DNA of 64,000 nucleotides from Tricholoma matsutake (Eukaryota; Basidiomycota; Agaricomycetes; Agaricales; Tricholomataceae), in the NCBI GenBank assembly GCA_026075535.2, contig AP026539.1:5456001-5520000 (forward strand), written 5' to 3'. Within the stretch, counting starts at the first letter, position 1. The number at the start of each line of letters is the position of its first letter. Made by a program: the position numbers and the translations under genes. The notes beneath the pieces are model-generated. The model saw nothing but the letters and a program-made list of their open reading frames with translations, had not been told where the DNA came from and made no database searches. This document shows, piece after piece, positions 33,426 through 43,846 of this stretch.

Positions 33426-34936
33426 AATTGTAGAATCTGTGATGAATCACTTCTTCAACAAATTCAAGATTGGTTCTTTGGGACCTCTCCAAACATTTAT
33501 GGGTCACGTGATGGTTCATAAATTGTTTGTCAATCATTTGTCAATTGTTCGTCAATTGTTCATCGATCGTTTGTCATTTGTCAGGCGCCTAATTTGACAC
33601 TTCGGATCAATAACCCTTCCAACAGTGCCTGATCTTGGAGATAACACTGAATTCAGCTTGTAACTAAAATAGTCATCTGAATAGAGTGATGTAAATCATA
33701 ACTAAACCAGATCCAATTGGTTGTCTGGTTGCAGCTGTCCTAATGATGAGCGCTGCCTCTCAATCACTGGCAGTCACAATGTAAGGTGAGGCCTGGCATC
33801 AGCTTATGAAAGAAAAGGTAGATTACGTATATACAAGTACTTCCGGCTCGTGCCAAAAGGATGAGTAATCGGATGTGGCATTGATAGGTCCACCTAGCGC
33901 TATAAGGTCTGTAACCACTCACAGCAGTTCCGCATCAATCTCCCACGACACTCGGAACCCTTTGAACGCCTTCGAGCCTCGTGAAACGCTCCCAAACAGG
34001 CTTCGAGTGGCCTCACGCTACCTCGATCCCCCTCGATCCCCCTCGAACAATATAGGAACACTTCGGACGTGCTCGGCCGCCGTCATCATGGCCTCTGGCA
34101 CTCTTACTACATGCCGATGAGTCATAGCAAGGCTGACCAAGCTATTTGGCCACCGACTGAGCACGTGCGAGACGACTAAGGACACGATGAGGCAAATTTC
34201 AAATGTTTAGATGGTTTGTAATGACATAGGACAAGTACATTTCGCACATATCAGGACTCCGGAGATTTAATGCTTATCTTTTATTGTTTTACTCAGTGAT
34301 AGAGGTTTATCTTTTATCCTAGACTTCACCTCATGTAGGCCTCATGTTCTCCTTACCCTTTTTGGTAGTACCTCTTCAGAACTTATTTAAACTTGTAATA
34401 GTTACTCACTTAAAAAGGAAGAAAGAGATCATCTTACTTCACTATAGTCTGATTTAAGAGTTCAGCTCTTGAGTCCAAGCCTCTCGTCTAGCCTGAAGTT
34501 CTGCAAATCATCGCGAACTTCCTCGAAACTTCGTATTAGCCCTCGAACCCTTTGTCCGTCGTATATCGTTATTGCTATCATCGCCGCCCCACTCACATAT
34601 TCCTTCTACACACTTCGTAAAACTGTCTATACCATTCCCAATTACCTCAAACGTCTCCTATAACCCTTGAACCTTATCGATCTCCCTCAAACTTACATCG
34701 AGAGGTCTCGCACCCCTTCAAACATTCTTGAAACCCTTTGTACCCACTCGGACGTCTTACACCTCCATCGGGTTGGATTCGGTGACTTTTAGTACCACCT
34801 CACACCCTTCCTCTAACTCGTGTTATACCATCCAAGGCCATTTTAGTAGGTTTTGTTTGGGGTTTCCGGGTCAAGCATATCAGCGTGGTGAAACAATGAT
34901 GTATGCGCAAGTAAGAGAAGGCGCACTGATATGGGA
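33426..34936 (-). other. Gypsy-1 5' untranslated leader
   Basis: About 1.5 kb between the primer-binding site and gag with no supported gene. It is rich in repeated CCTCGAAC/GTTCGAGG words (33950-34050 and 34490-34740) and has iterated TTGTCAATTGTTCGTCAATT-type words at 33520-33580. A block at 34782-34880 (CACACCCTTCCTCTAACTCG and onward) recurs at 45120-45225. Leaders of this length are usual for large fungal gypsy elements and may hold packaging or translation-control structure. Confidence 0.6.
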
Positions 34937-34947
34937 AGTTGTGTTCT
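34937..34947 (-). other. Gypsy-1 primer-binding site, self-priming type
   Basis: Element-sense AGAACACAACT, 2 nt inside the 5' LTR, is exactly complementary to AGTTGTGTTCT in the LTR (35125-35135), which lies 34 nt downstream of a TATATAAA box. In Tf1/sushi elements the 5' end of the mRNA folds back on such a site to prime reverse transcription. Confidence 0.8.
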
Positions 34948-34949
34948 TC

Positions 34950-35351
34950 TGTTAGGGTGACACCCACTATCTGCTAGCTAAGACTGTGTGGGTTCTCTCT
35001 ACAAGGAGGGGGGGGGATCCGCGCTCATGATGGGGGAATTGATGGTTTTGATGCGAGGGGTTATTAATAGGTGAGTTTGTTGAGATAGGCCTTTCACACC
35101 AAAAATGTAGGTGGAATACCTAAGAGAACACAACTGGGGTCCCCTAGGCATATATTTAGGGTTTATATACTATGTTACATATATTGTACATTGTTGTTAC
35201 CGACACACTCATACATGCACATACATTTTGATGCGTGCGAAATAAAATTCTCATGCTATCAAAGTGTAGTGTCATTTGGCGTCATGTAGCATAATTCAAC
35301 ATAATAAAATAAAAATGAAATTTTATTAGGTAATGGGGTGGTTTCCTAACA
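34950..35351 (-). repeat. Gypsy-1 5' LTR
   Basis: 402 bp, same ends as the 3' LTR. It holds TATATAAA (element sense, 35162-35169) and the inferred RNA start at about 35135. The target copy ATAGT follows at 35352-35356. Confidence 0.93.
35162..35169 (-). promoter_or_regulatory. TATA box of the gypsy-1 LTR promoter
   Basis: TATATAAA in element sense, 34 nt upstream of the sequence complementary to the primer-binding site, which fits a Pol II start near 35135. Confidence 0.7.
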
Positions 35352-35356
35352 ATAGT

Positions 35357-36258
35357 GAGTAGATTGGAGGGTGTGGAGGGTGCAGAGGTCCTTTTTGCAT
35401 AGGTGAAAGCATGCATATGCAGCTCTCTAAGATGCATCGCCCCGATGCATTCAAAATTGCATACGACCAAAGTCAGTGACTTGAATAGGGTGTGACATGG
35501 GTATGGGTAACACCGTGGATACCCAGTCATGGGTACGGTTCCAGATTGCTGTACCCACACAACACCATACCCATTTCCATGGTGTTATGGGTATGCCGGT
35601 ACTGGGATTCCAGTCATGTGAGTCTGTTGATATCATGTGAGTCTGTTGATATGCTGATCATACATTACACTTTTGTCTACAATGATGTATGCAGCCCATC
35701 CAATGCCCCTCCCTTGCCTCAAAGGTGAGACGGAGGTCTCTGCTTCTCTTGTGCCAGCTTCCTCACTTCAAGAGTGAGATGGAGGGGGTCTTATTGCAGC
35801 CCAAATGACATCTATCATTGTTTGGGCCCTGGGTATTTATATATATATTTCAATCTTGTTTCTTTCTAACTAACTTATTTGATCTTTAGGTTCTAATAGC
35901 AAGACAACACCGTCGACAGCACCCCACCACCACCACTGCTGCGAGCCTCTGCTCGCAGGGTGGATAACAACAGGGATGGAACCGGTGACATGTCAGACGA
36001 CAAGCAGAGAGGGGGCACCGATGACAATGATGGGCATGACCAGTACTGCATGAACAGCACCCCCAACCACTGCCATGAGCAACTGCTTGTGGGGTGGAAA
36101 TGGGGTGCAACAAGGATGGGGATGACAAGAAGGGGGAGCAGGCATGATGACAACGACGACGATGGCCACCACCACCGCCAACACCACCATAGCACCCCCA
36201 ACTGCCACCATGAGCAACTGCTTGTGGGGTGGGAACAGGGTGCAATGAGGATGGGGAT
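35357..36258 (+). repeat. Hairpin-carrying exon-like family, locus 2, and flanking MITE-like DNA
   Basis: 35485-35620 is rich in ATGGGTA/TACCCAT words and begins TAGGGTGTGACATGGGTA, like a hAT end, but no matching right end was found. A 21-bp direct duplication (CATGTGAGTCTGTTGATAT) lies at about 35615-35655. From 35700 the hairpin family appears: GCCCAAATGA / TCATTgTTTGGGC (35799-35827) with one bulged base, a T-rich intron-like stretch to CTTTAG at 35889, then CTGCGAGC/GCTCGCAG (35939-35958). Diverged copies of the second hairpin follow at about 36075 and 36210. No protein is supported. Confidence 0.55.
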
Positions 36259-37130
36259 GACGAGTCAGAACTGTTGACTTCTACACAAAAAGGGTGCAAA
36301 TCATCAGCAAAGGTAAGAATGGGAGCAGAAGTGACCATCTCCTTAAGCTTTTCGAATGCCTCCTGTTGTGCATTATCCCACCTCCATGCCTCCTTTCCTG
36401 TCAAGTCAAACAGTGGTCATGCATGATGTGAGAAATCCTTGATAAAACACCAATAGAAATTGATGAAGCCCAGGAAAGACTGCACCTCTTTCTTGTTCAT
36501 GGGCGTTGACCAAGCCATGACCCCGTTCACCTTGATAGGATCCATCTCCACCTGACCCTCTGAGATAATCAGGCTGAGGTACTCGATCTTGGTCTTCTCA
36601 AACTTGCACTTGTCCTGATGAAGGTAGAGTTTGTACTGTCAAAGTCATTCTAGGACAAGGTGCATGATGCAACGGTGCTCTTCAACTGTGCGAGTGAAGA
36701 TGAGAATGTTGTCAAGATAGATACAAACAATGCCTTCAAGGATGAGATCATGGAAGATGTTGTTCATGGTCTGAAAGGTGGCAGGACTATTAGTAAGGCC
36801 AAAGAACATGATGAGTGGTTCAAAAAGACCACGGTTGGTATGAAAGGCTGCCTTCCACTCATCTCCCTCCTTTATCCTCACATTATTGTAGCCCCAATGG
36901 ACATCAAGCTTGGTGAAGTATCAGGCTCCATGGAGGTGGTTCACAAGTTTGGAGATGAGAGGTAATGGGTAGTGATTTTTGACTGTGATGTCATTGAGTC
37001 TTCTGTAGTCCTGAACTGGTTGAAGTGAGCCATCCTTCTTCTTGACAAAGAAAAAGGGAGAGGCCATGGTTGACTTTGATGGTCAAATACATCCAGAGGC
37101 CAGGTGCTCATCAATGAACTGGTCAAGCTG
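36259..37130 (-). pseudogene. Gypsy-2 reverse transcriptase and RNase H start, truncated
   Basis: Read on the minus strand it gives [47 protein letters not shown], then the active site IYLDNILIF where YLDDILIF is expected (second catalytic Asp lost). It continues through EVQSFLGFINFYWCFIKDF to AWRWDNAQQEAFEKLKEM and stops abruptly at the start of RNase H (FCVEVNSSDS), where locus 2 of the hairpin family begins. Several stops interrupt it. Integrase and the 3' LTR are missing. Confidence 0.85.
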
Positions 37131-38186
37131 TCACTGTTCTTCAGGAGAGAGAGGATAGACCTTGCAGGATGAAGGGGTTGCACTGGGGGTGAGTTTGATC
37201 ATGTGATACCACAGCTTGCGCGCAGGGAGAGAGTCGAATGATTCCTTGGAGAACATGTCCCTGAACTCATGGAGATGAGGAAGCAAGGAATCAGTAGAGG
37301 ATTTAGCAGCATTGTTTTTGTGGAAGGCCTTGGCAAGGCATTGGGATATGTTTGATGTAGCACACACCTCGTGTGATGGACGAATCACAGTGTAGAAGAT
37401 CTGATCACCTTCCTCCACTTCCTCTGGCTCCTCCTCCTTATCATCTGAGTCCAGCATCAGATCAGGAACCCCTTCTAACTCCACTTCAGGTACAGACAGG
37501 GGTCTGGCACAACACTTCTGAGTGCATTGTATTGAGGCCCTTTGTCCACGGCATTCTTGTCTGGCTTCTGTGAAACAAGTGTGACAGCAGGATGGACACC
37601 GGCTCATTGTAACCTCCCCGGTATGCCAGTTTCCCTCTGGGTTATGGTCTCATAGCCATGGATAGCCCAAAATCACCTGGTGTTTTCCTAATTGAGTGAC
37701 AGCAAAAAGGGCACACTCACTATGATCTTTGTAATGGAGGACCAGGTCTACAACCTCTCAGATGGCACCAGTTTCATTTGGGGACCCATCCACATTATAA
37801 ACAGGTATTGGACATGAGAGTGAGTGAGTATTCAGGCAATGTTGTTGTGTGAGATGGGCATCAATGAAGAGACTGGTTGCACCAGAGTCCAGGAGCGCAG
37901 AGACACCAAGTATCTGTCCAGTGTCAGTAGTCTGTAGTTCAATTGCTAGGTTCAAGGAATGTGTAGAGGGAGTGGATGCAACAATATATTTGCATGGTAG
38001 TTTGCACTCCCATGATTTAATTTTGGGGCGTGGGGCAGAGGGAGAGATGGGAAGAGCAGGTACATCTTCAGCCAACTTCGAAGGGTCAGAGAGGGGAACA
38101 GTCATGGAAATAGATTCATTCTCTGGGGACTCAACTGACAAAACTTCAAAGTGGTTATGGACAGGCAGTGAGGGCGTACAATTCAC
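37131..38186 (-). pseudogene. Gypsy-2 protease and N-terminal pol
   Basis: The retropepsin word is LGVSALLDSGATSLFIDAHL with an intact DSGA, followed by PIPVYNVDGSPNETG. After a broken stretch comes an acidic linker (DSDDKEEEPEEVEEGDQ) and the start of RT, with LPARKLWYHMIKLTPS and CKVYPLSPEEQ. The layout matches gypsy-1, but the protein sequence is clearly a different family. Multiple stops and at least one frame change occur. Confidence 0.8.
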
Positions 38187-39619
38187 TTGCTGTGAATAGA
38201 AAAATCCTGCTCCTCTACAACTTCTGACTTGATCTCCTCTGCAACCTGATCCTTCGCTTCCTCAACATTTACAAGCACCAACAGGTCTTGGAGGAGTTCA
38301 TCTTGCCCCTCAGGGGTGAGCATGCAGATATCCTGACAATGAGGACATGCTCCAGCCCTGTGCCCAGTTTCCCCACAGTGGTAGCAGAGATCCAACCTAC
38401 ACACATGGCTGCAGGCTGCATCAACATCCATTGGTACTGGGACATTGATGGCTGGTGCGGGAGTCTGATAGACAGGAATGGGGTTATGGTGGGGAAGCCT
38501 TCGATTGAAGGTGTAGGGTGCATGAGTGGTAGTTGGAGCATGGAATGCAGCATTAAATGCTGCATTCGTGAGTTGGTTCTCATCACAGAGTGAAGCAGCT
38601 TCATACCAAGCATAGATATCATCATCTGCTGGGTGCCCTTCCAACATCTTTGCAATCTGGTCCTGAATTTCTCAATTGAGGCCCCATCAGAGCCTCACCA
38701 CCACTGGTAGCCCACTCCCATATCCTGCTATGTCCACCAAATCCTTAAACCTGTCGATATAATCATCCATGGATCGACATGCCTGATGGTAAGAGGATGA
38801 CTTGAGCCATGTCACTGCTTGGTGGCACTCGTTGAGGGGACAAAAGTGGTGTCCAAACTCTGCTCAAAAGTCACCCCAAGTGGAGAAAGGTAGAGAACTG
38901 AGCTCTTTAGTTTGGCACAGAATACGGTCCACATAGAGATAGGTGCGTTCAGATTTCATGTATGTGAAGGCCCAATAAGTTTTTGCAGCATCATCGACGA
39001 ATTGATGCAACTGGAGACTGATGTACAACTCACAGGAACCAAGGAATGCATGCCCCCATGCATGTGCACCATTAAATTTGGCAGGGGGAGATGGTTTGAT
39101 CTGGGTGCACTCCTTAGTGGGCATGCTCAGCAGCGTGTCATTGTTGGGCATGCTTGGAGTCACAATGGGGGGAATATTGGTCATGGAGCTAGTCTGAAGG
39201 GTTCTGACAAAGTTTTTGATTGTAGATTTAAGCAAATCAATTTGCATGCATATTCCAGTAATGTCGCTTTGAAGCGTGTCGAGGTGCTCTGATGCATCCA
39301 TGGCGCTAGGAGGTGTGTTAGGCAAAAATGGTGGTGCACCAAAGGTGGGACTGTCGGGAATGGTGTGTAGGGAGTCTGTGGAGCTTTGGGAAGTGTCATC
39401 CACTCCATACCTGCCTATCTTGGGCAGCGTGTTCACAATTTCAGGCCTTAGGAGAGAGTTTTCTACTATAAGGGCAACCTCAGCCTCTAGCAAAGGGAAA
39501 TCTGAAGTCAAAATTATACTGCATATTACAGGGATTGGAGGTGCACCTAGCAAAGGGAATTCTGAAGAGAAAACTCTGAGGACCCCTTTGCCAATGCTCA
39601 GTATATGTGAAGACTGCAA
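38183..39619 (-). pseudogene. Gypsy-2 gag
   Basis: The N-terminal part (39619-38864) contains DITGICMQIDLLKSTIKNFV, a possible coiled coil, then PSPPAKFNGAHAWGHAFLGS and WAFTYMKSERTYLYVDRIL, typical capsid-domain words. A broken stretch (38860-38650) follows. The C-terminal part (38647-38183) holds the CCHC knuckle CYHCGETGHRAGAC. The 5' LTR could not be found next to it; the start is near 39619. The strongest clue to identity is the order gag-protease-RT on the same strand over 3.4 kb. Confidence 0.8.
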
Positions 39620-40190
39620 AAATCAAATAATAATCTAAAAATAGAAAAGGCAGAGATAGGCAGATCAAGGCCACCAAATGACATCATACCAAGGGGTAGA
39701 TGTTTGAAGGGGTGCTCCCAGAGGCTTCTAAATATGAAACTGTCAACATGCACAAATGTGATAGAAGAGAAAATTAGTAATAAAATAAGGAAAAATCATA
39801 GAAAATGAAGAATAGGAGGAAATGAAGTGAGGAAAAATATAGGATGAACATAAAAAAATAGGAAAAACACATGGGGCATCCCCTAGTCCACTTACAATCA
39901 CCTCACACCATCAACCTTGATGAGTCCTTGTCAGCGCAGCATTCCCCAACACCTGTAATGCAAGAACAACCTCCTTGTTCTTCTCCAATGCCCTTCCCAC
40001 CTGATCCAGGTCATCTCTCTCTCCATTCTTCTCCAATGCACTTACCAGAGGATGCAGATGGCCATGATCAGTACAGCTGGTCCACCAATCCCACCAAATC
40101 ACAGAACATATTGAGCAGATCAGTTGAGTATGCTGGTGAACCAACCATGTCCAATTTATTGAGCAGGAGGAGAGGGAGGAAGATGAGGAA
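39620..40190. other. Region upstream of the CACTA-type transposase
   Basis: AT-rich DNA to about 39870. Then an open stretch (39871-40194, plus) rich in Ser, Pro and His reads SPHTINLDESLSAQHSPTPV and probably belongs to the N-terminal, poorly conserved part of the transposase gene. No terminal CACTA repeat was identified. Confidence 0.4.
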
Positions 40191-42905
40191 GTGAGTATCA
40201 CAGAAGAGAACTTGAATGTGGAAGATGAAGAGGATGGAATGGGGCATGATCATGATGAGCCCAAGGACAAAGAAGACATACCGTTTGCTGAACCAGGCCA
40301 GGAAGGCATCTCAGTTTGGGACCTTGGTGAAGGTTTTATGAAAGAGGTTGCAGAAATAGGTTGGCAGCTTTTGAACTGATTCTAAATGGCTTTCTGATGT
40401 TTCTTTCAGAAGGCAAACATCTTGATGAAAGCAACTTAACCCTTCTCTGTGCCTACACCTTTAAAGTTGAAGATGGTATTACAAATGCAACTTTCAACAA
40501 ATTTCACTTTGCTTTCCCTCAAGCCCCACTTGACTCAATCAAGTCTACAGAGAAACAGATGCAGTTCCTCTCAGGTTTTCAGCCCATATTGTTGCCCTTC
40601 CTTGTGTGTCTGTTATACTGGTCCATATGAGATCTTGCAGCAGTGCCCTAAATGTAAGGCTGATTGCTACAAAGCTGATGGGACAACCCTGCATTCATAC
40701 TTTGAATATCTTCCCATCATCCTGCATCTTCAGGCAATGGTAGCAAATTCTACCTATGCCAAAAAAATGCAATACTGGTCAAACCATGTGTGTGATCCAA
40801 CCAAGTCAACCAATATTTTTGATGGCACACATTACACCTCACTACTGGGGAAGTGCATCACCATTGGCGATGAAGAACTCCCCAAGTGGTTCTTCTCTGA
40901 TCCTTGAGATATCACACTTGGCTTGTCGACTGATGGTTTTTGCCCTTTCAAGTGTCAGAACAAGGCTGCTTGGCCACTCATTCTGTTCAATTACAATCTC
41001 CCTCCTGAAGAAAGGCTTCACAAGAAAATATTATTTCTCTTGGATTGATTCCCAAGAAACCCCTTGACTTGGATTCATTTTTGTGGCCAGTTGTCCAGGA
41101 ACTTCTCCAGCTTGAAATTGGGGTCTTGGCATTCAATGCACTCTTGCAGTCAATTTTCATTCTCCATGCATTTTTAATTATCATTTTCAGTGATATTCCA
41201 GCAGTCTTGTTGATTATGCATAGGAAGGGACATAACACAATTGTTCCATGTCAAATGTGTGAAATCTGAGGGATCCACAAACCTGGCACAAAAACACATT
41301 ACATGCCCTTGGATTATTCTTTCTTTCCAGGCTCTCAGGACTCATACAATCCATCTGCTTTTCCACTCTGCAATCATGCATCATTCCTTGAACAAGCAGA
41401 GATAGTTCAATCTGCTTCAACTAGCAAAGATTTCAATAAAATTTCCACTAAGTTTGGCATGAAAGGTGTCCCATTGCTCAGTGCATTAAGCCACCTCTCA
41501 TTTCCAACTTCATTCCCCTATGACTTCATGCATCTCATCTGGGCAAACCTAATCCCTAATCTGGTTCTCTTGTGGACTGGAAAATTCAAGGACTTGGATC
41601 ACAATGGGCTGGACTATGTGATTATGAAAACTGTCTGGGAAGTGATTGGGGAGGCAACCTTTTGGGCTGGGGAAATGATTCCTGCCACATTCGGGTCCTG
41701 CATCCCAACATTGTGTTATAGAAGGCACAAATGATCACTGAAACCTATTCAATTTGGACATTGTACCTTGCACCTGTGCTTCTTAAAGAATGCTTCCTGA
41801 ATGAACACTATTACAACCATTTTGTGAAAAACATTCAACTGCTTACACATTGCATTGGCCTTGAAATCACGCATGAAGAATTGATGACCTTGACCAGAAT
41901 TTCCAGAAGTGGGTTCAAGACTATGAGTGGTACATGCTTCCATCTCTCACTTCAATGGAATTTTGTTTAATGGCTTGCCAGGTTCTACTGTGTAGATGAT
42001 TGGGATCACATTGTGTGCTGGGCCCAGTCTGGGCCTATTGGGCATTCCCAATGGAACACTATTGTGGCAATGTTCTTTGCAACATCAGGAGTCAATGGTT
42101 CCCCTACCCAAGCAACAACAGATATGTTACATTGTGTGCACAGTTAACCCACATCACCCTCCTATACAATCTGGATGAGAAACTATGCCTTAAACTGCCT
42201 ACATCTTATGACCAGAATTTGACACTGCCTTTATGTATGTCTTCCATCCCTCAACAAATCTACAAATTTACATTAGTTTCAGATCCACTTTTTGTTCTTG
42301 CTCCCCCAATGTGATCTGCTTGATTCTATCAACCACTCTCTATGGATGAAACTTACTGTGTCGCTTGCAACTCACTTTGATGTAACTGCCCAAACAATTC
42401 ATCAGCTCATCCCAAAGGATTCTCAATTTATTCAGTATGGCCAGGTATACCAGCTTGAAGGTGGGGATGTTATGCATGCTTGTGAGCTTAACACACCCCA
42501 ATCTGATAGCTGTGACATGTCATTTGTCCAGGTATGTGTTGATGTATCTGATATGGTACACATTGACATATTTCTATTTGGTATCAGCTTTTGGTTGATA
42601 AATTCACTCATCAATGATGCTGAACATCCAAGTTTGAATTGTATGACTTCTTTGGAAAACTACTTCACCTTCTTATCATCAGCATTCCTGAGTCACAAAA
42701 TGACTGAGTCCAGCCACAAATGCTGGTCTATGCACTTATCAAGTCAGTTAAACTCATCAACCCCATTGTGGATGGGATCAAATATTATGAAGACTTTAGA
42801 TCCATGGAATTCATCAACCTCAACCAGGTGAAATGTGTCATTGGATGGATCATGGATCATGGGAGGTGGGCCATTGTCAATCACAGCGCATCTTCTGCAT
42901 GGCCA
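40191..42905 (+). pseudogene. CACTA/EnSpm (Tnp2-like) transposase, decayed
   Basis: An acidic N-terminal part leads to ISVWDLGEGFMKEVAEI, then a short intron (about 40352-40409). Conserved blocks follow: VEDGITNATFNKFHFAFPQA, a Cys-rich zinc-binding block (CCPSLCVCYTGPYEILQQCP then KC), and LSTDGFCPFKCQNKAAWPLI then LFNYNLPPEERL. Next are SDIPAVLLIMHRKGH with PCQMCEI, FPYDFMHLIWANLIPNLVL, and a C-terminal block ending VIGWIMDHGRWAIVNHS. Asp residues in STDGF and SDIPA fit the DDE-type core of Tnp2-family proteins. TGA stops at 40904 and 41267 stand where Arg is expected, and later frame changes occur. A MITE sits in the last codons. Confidence 0.82.
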
Positions 42906-42906
42906 C
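42899..42906. repeat. MITE target-site duplication, left copy
   Basis: ATGGCCAC, identical to 43394-43401. Confidence 0.93.
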
Positions 42907-43393
42907 TAGGGCAAGGCAGGGGTTACCTCTGGGTGTCAAATCTCATACCCTTACCCCTACCCCTGAACACCCTACCCTTAGGGGTAAGGGTATGGAAACA
43001 TAAGGGTTGCCAAGGGTATGGGAGGGTTTGTCAAGGGTACAAGGGTTTGGCACAAAATCAACATATTTAGAGCAAAATTCATTTGAAAAGTGTTGATAAC
43101 TATTGTATTTACTACTAATATCACATATTGATACCTCTTATTAACATATGAAAGCCATTATCATGTTGGACAATCCCAAAATCTGAATTTAATTGATGAA
43201 AATCTTGAATATGAGTCTTTGTAGCTGAAAAAATCAAATGATATTCTTACATAAGCATACCCCTGGCATACCCCTGTACCCTTAGTAAGGGTACAGGGGT
43301 ATGCAAGGGTATGAACTTCCAAACCCCTACCCTTACCCCTCATACCCTTAGCCCAAAAACACAAGGGTATACCCCTACCCCTGCCTTGCCTTA
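42907..43393 (+). mobile_element. Non-autonomous hAT-type MITE, 487 bp
   Basis: The left end TAGGGCAAGGCAGGGGT is mirrored on the right by ACCCCTGCCTTGCCTTA (one mismatch), with an exact 8-bp target duplication. Inside both ends there are dense CCCTTACCCCTA/TAGGGGTAAGGG words in both orientations around 42950-43040 and 43260-43380, a pattern with clear G-quadruplex and hairpin potential. There is no coding capacity. It interrupts the Tnp2-like gene eight codons before a TGA that is in frame once the MITE is removed. Confidence 0.92.
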
Positions 43394-43401
43394 ATGGCCA
43401 C

Positions 43402-43846
43402 ATGTTACAAAATGACTCTGTGTTGTATTTGTATAGCTGTCTTGAATAAAGTTTCTTGGTTGTTTCTAAAGGCATTGAGAACATGCCACCAAGCCCAAAT
43501 TAAGCCCAAAATTTGATGCTGAAATTCACTGAAGCCTCATCAGAAATTCACATTGTTGACCTAGCCCAAACTGTTTGAAATTCCTATCATTGTCAAAGTG
43601 AAAAATCATCCCATATATTTCAGCCACTCCTGGTATGTTATTCCACCACACCAACTTGGAATAAAAAGTAGAAATATACTGCATATGAAATTCCTTAAGT
43701 GTTTGGAACATTGCAGCTGGAAAGTCATCCCAAATTCATCCAGCCTTAATTCAGCCATATTTATTATGAAATCTGGGTTTCCTGAACTAAACAAATGAGA
43801 AACAGGTGCTGCTGGGTTCACAGTGTTGGAAATTCATGTCCCATGT
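43402..43846. other. Noncoding spacer with old MITE-like words
   Basis: No gene. ATCATCCCATATATTTCAGCC and GAAATTC/GAATTTC words recall 23040-23470, suggesting remains of a common small element. Confidence 0.4.

Larger units (their letters stand above)
26743..35351 (-). mobile_element. Full-length Ty3/gypsy chromovirus (gypsy-1), 8,609 bp with MITE
   Basis: Two 402-bp LTRs beginning TGTTAGG and ending CCTAACA enclose gag, protease, RT, RNase H, integrase and chromodomain in gypsy order on the minus strand, with an exact 5-bp target duplication. A 1,312-bp hAT-type MITE (27181-28492) is inserted in the last codons of pol, so the element itself was about 7.3 kb. A self-priming type primer-binding site lies 2 nt from the 5' LTR. 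The coding region has several frame breaks. A partial relative lies at 61.3-63.6 kb. Confidence 0.95.

Noticed and set aside
33034..33597. 187-codon open frame on the plus strand
   Set aside because: It is antisense to gypsy-1 gag and its leader and has no independent domain or signal.
35485..35620. Complete MITE related to the 6.6-kb hAT
   Set aside because: It begins TAGGGTGTGACATGGG and has ATGGGTA dyads, but I found neither a right end nor an 8-bp duplication.
39620..39905. 5' LTR of gypsy-2
   Set aside because: No partner repeat is present on the truncated side, so an LTR border cannot be defined.
42907..43393. Telomere or interstitial telomeric tract
   Set aside because: The TAGGGG/CCCTTA words are irregular, occur in both orientations and lie between precise inverted ends with an 8-bp target duplication, so this is a MITE.
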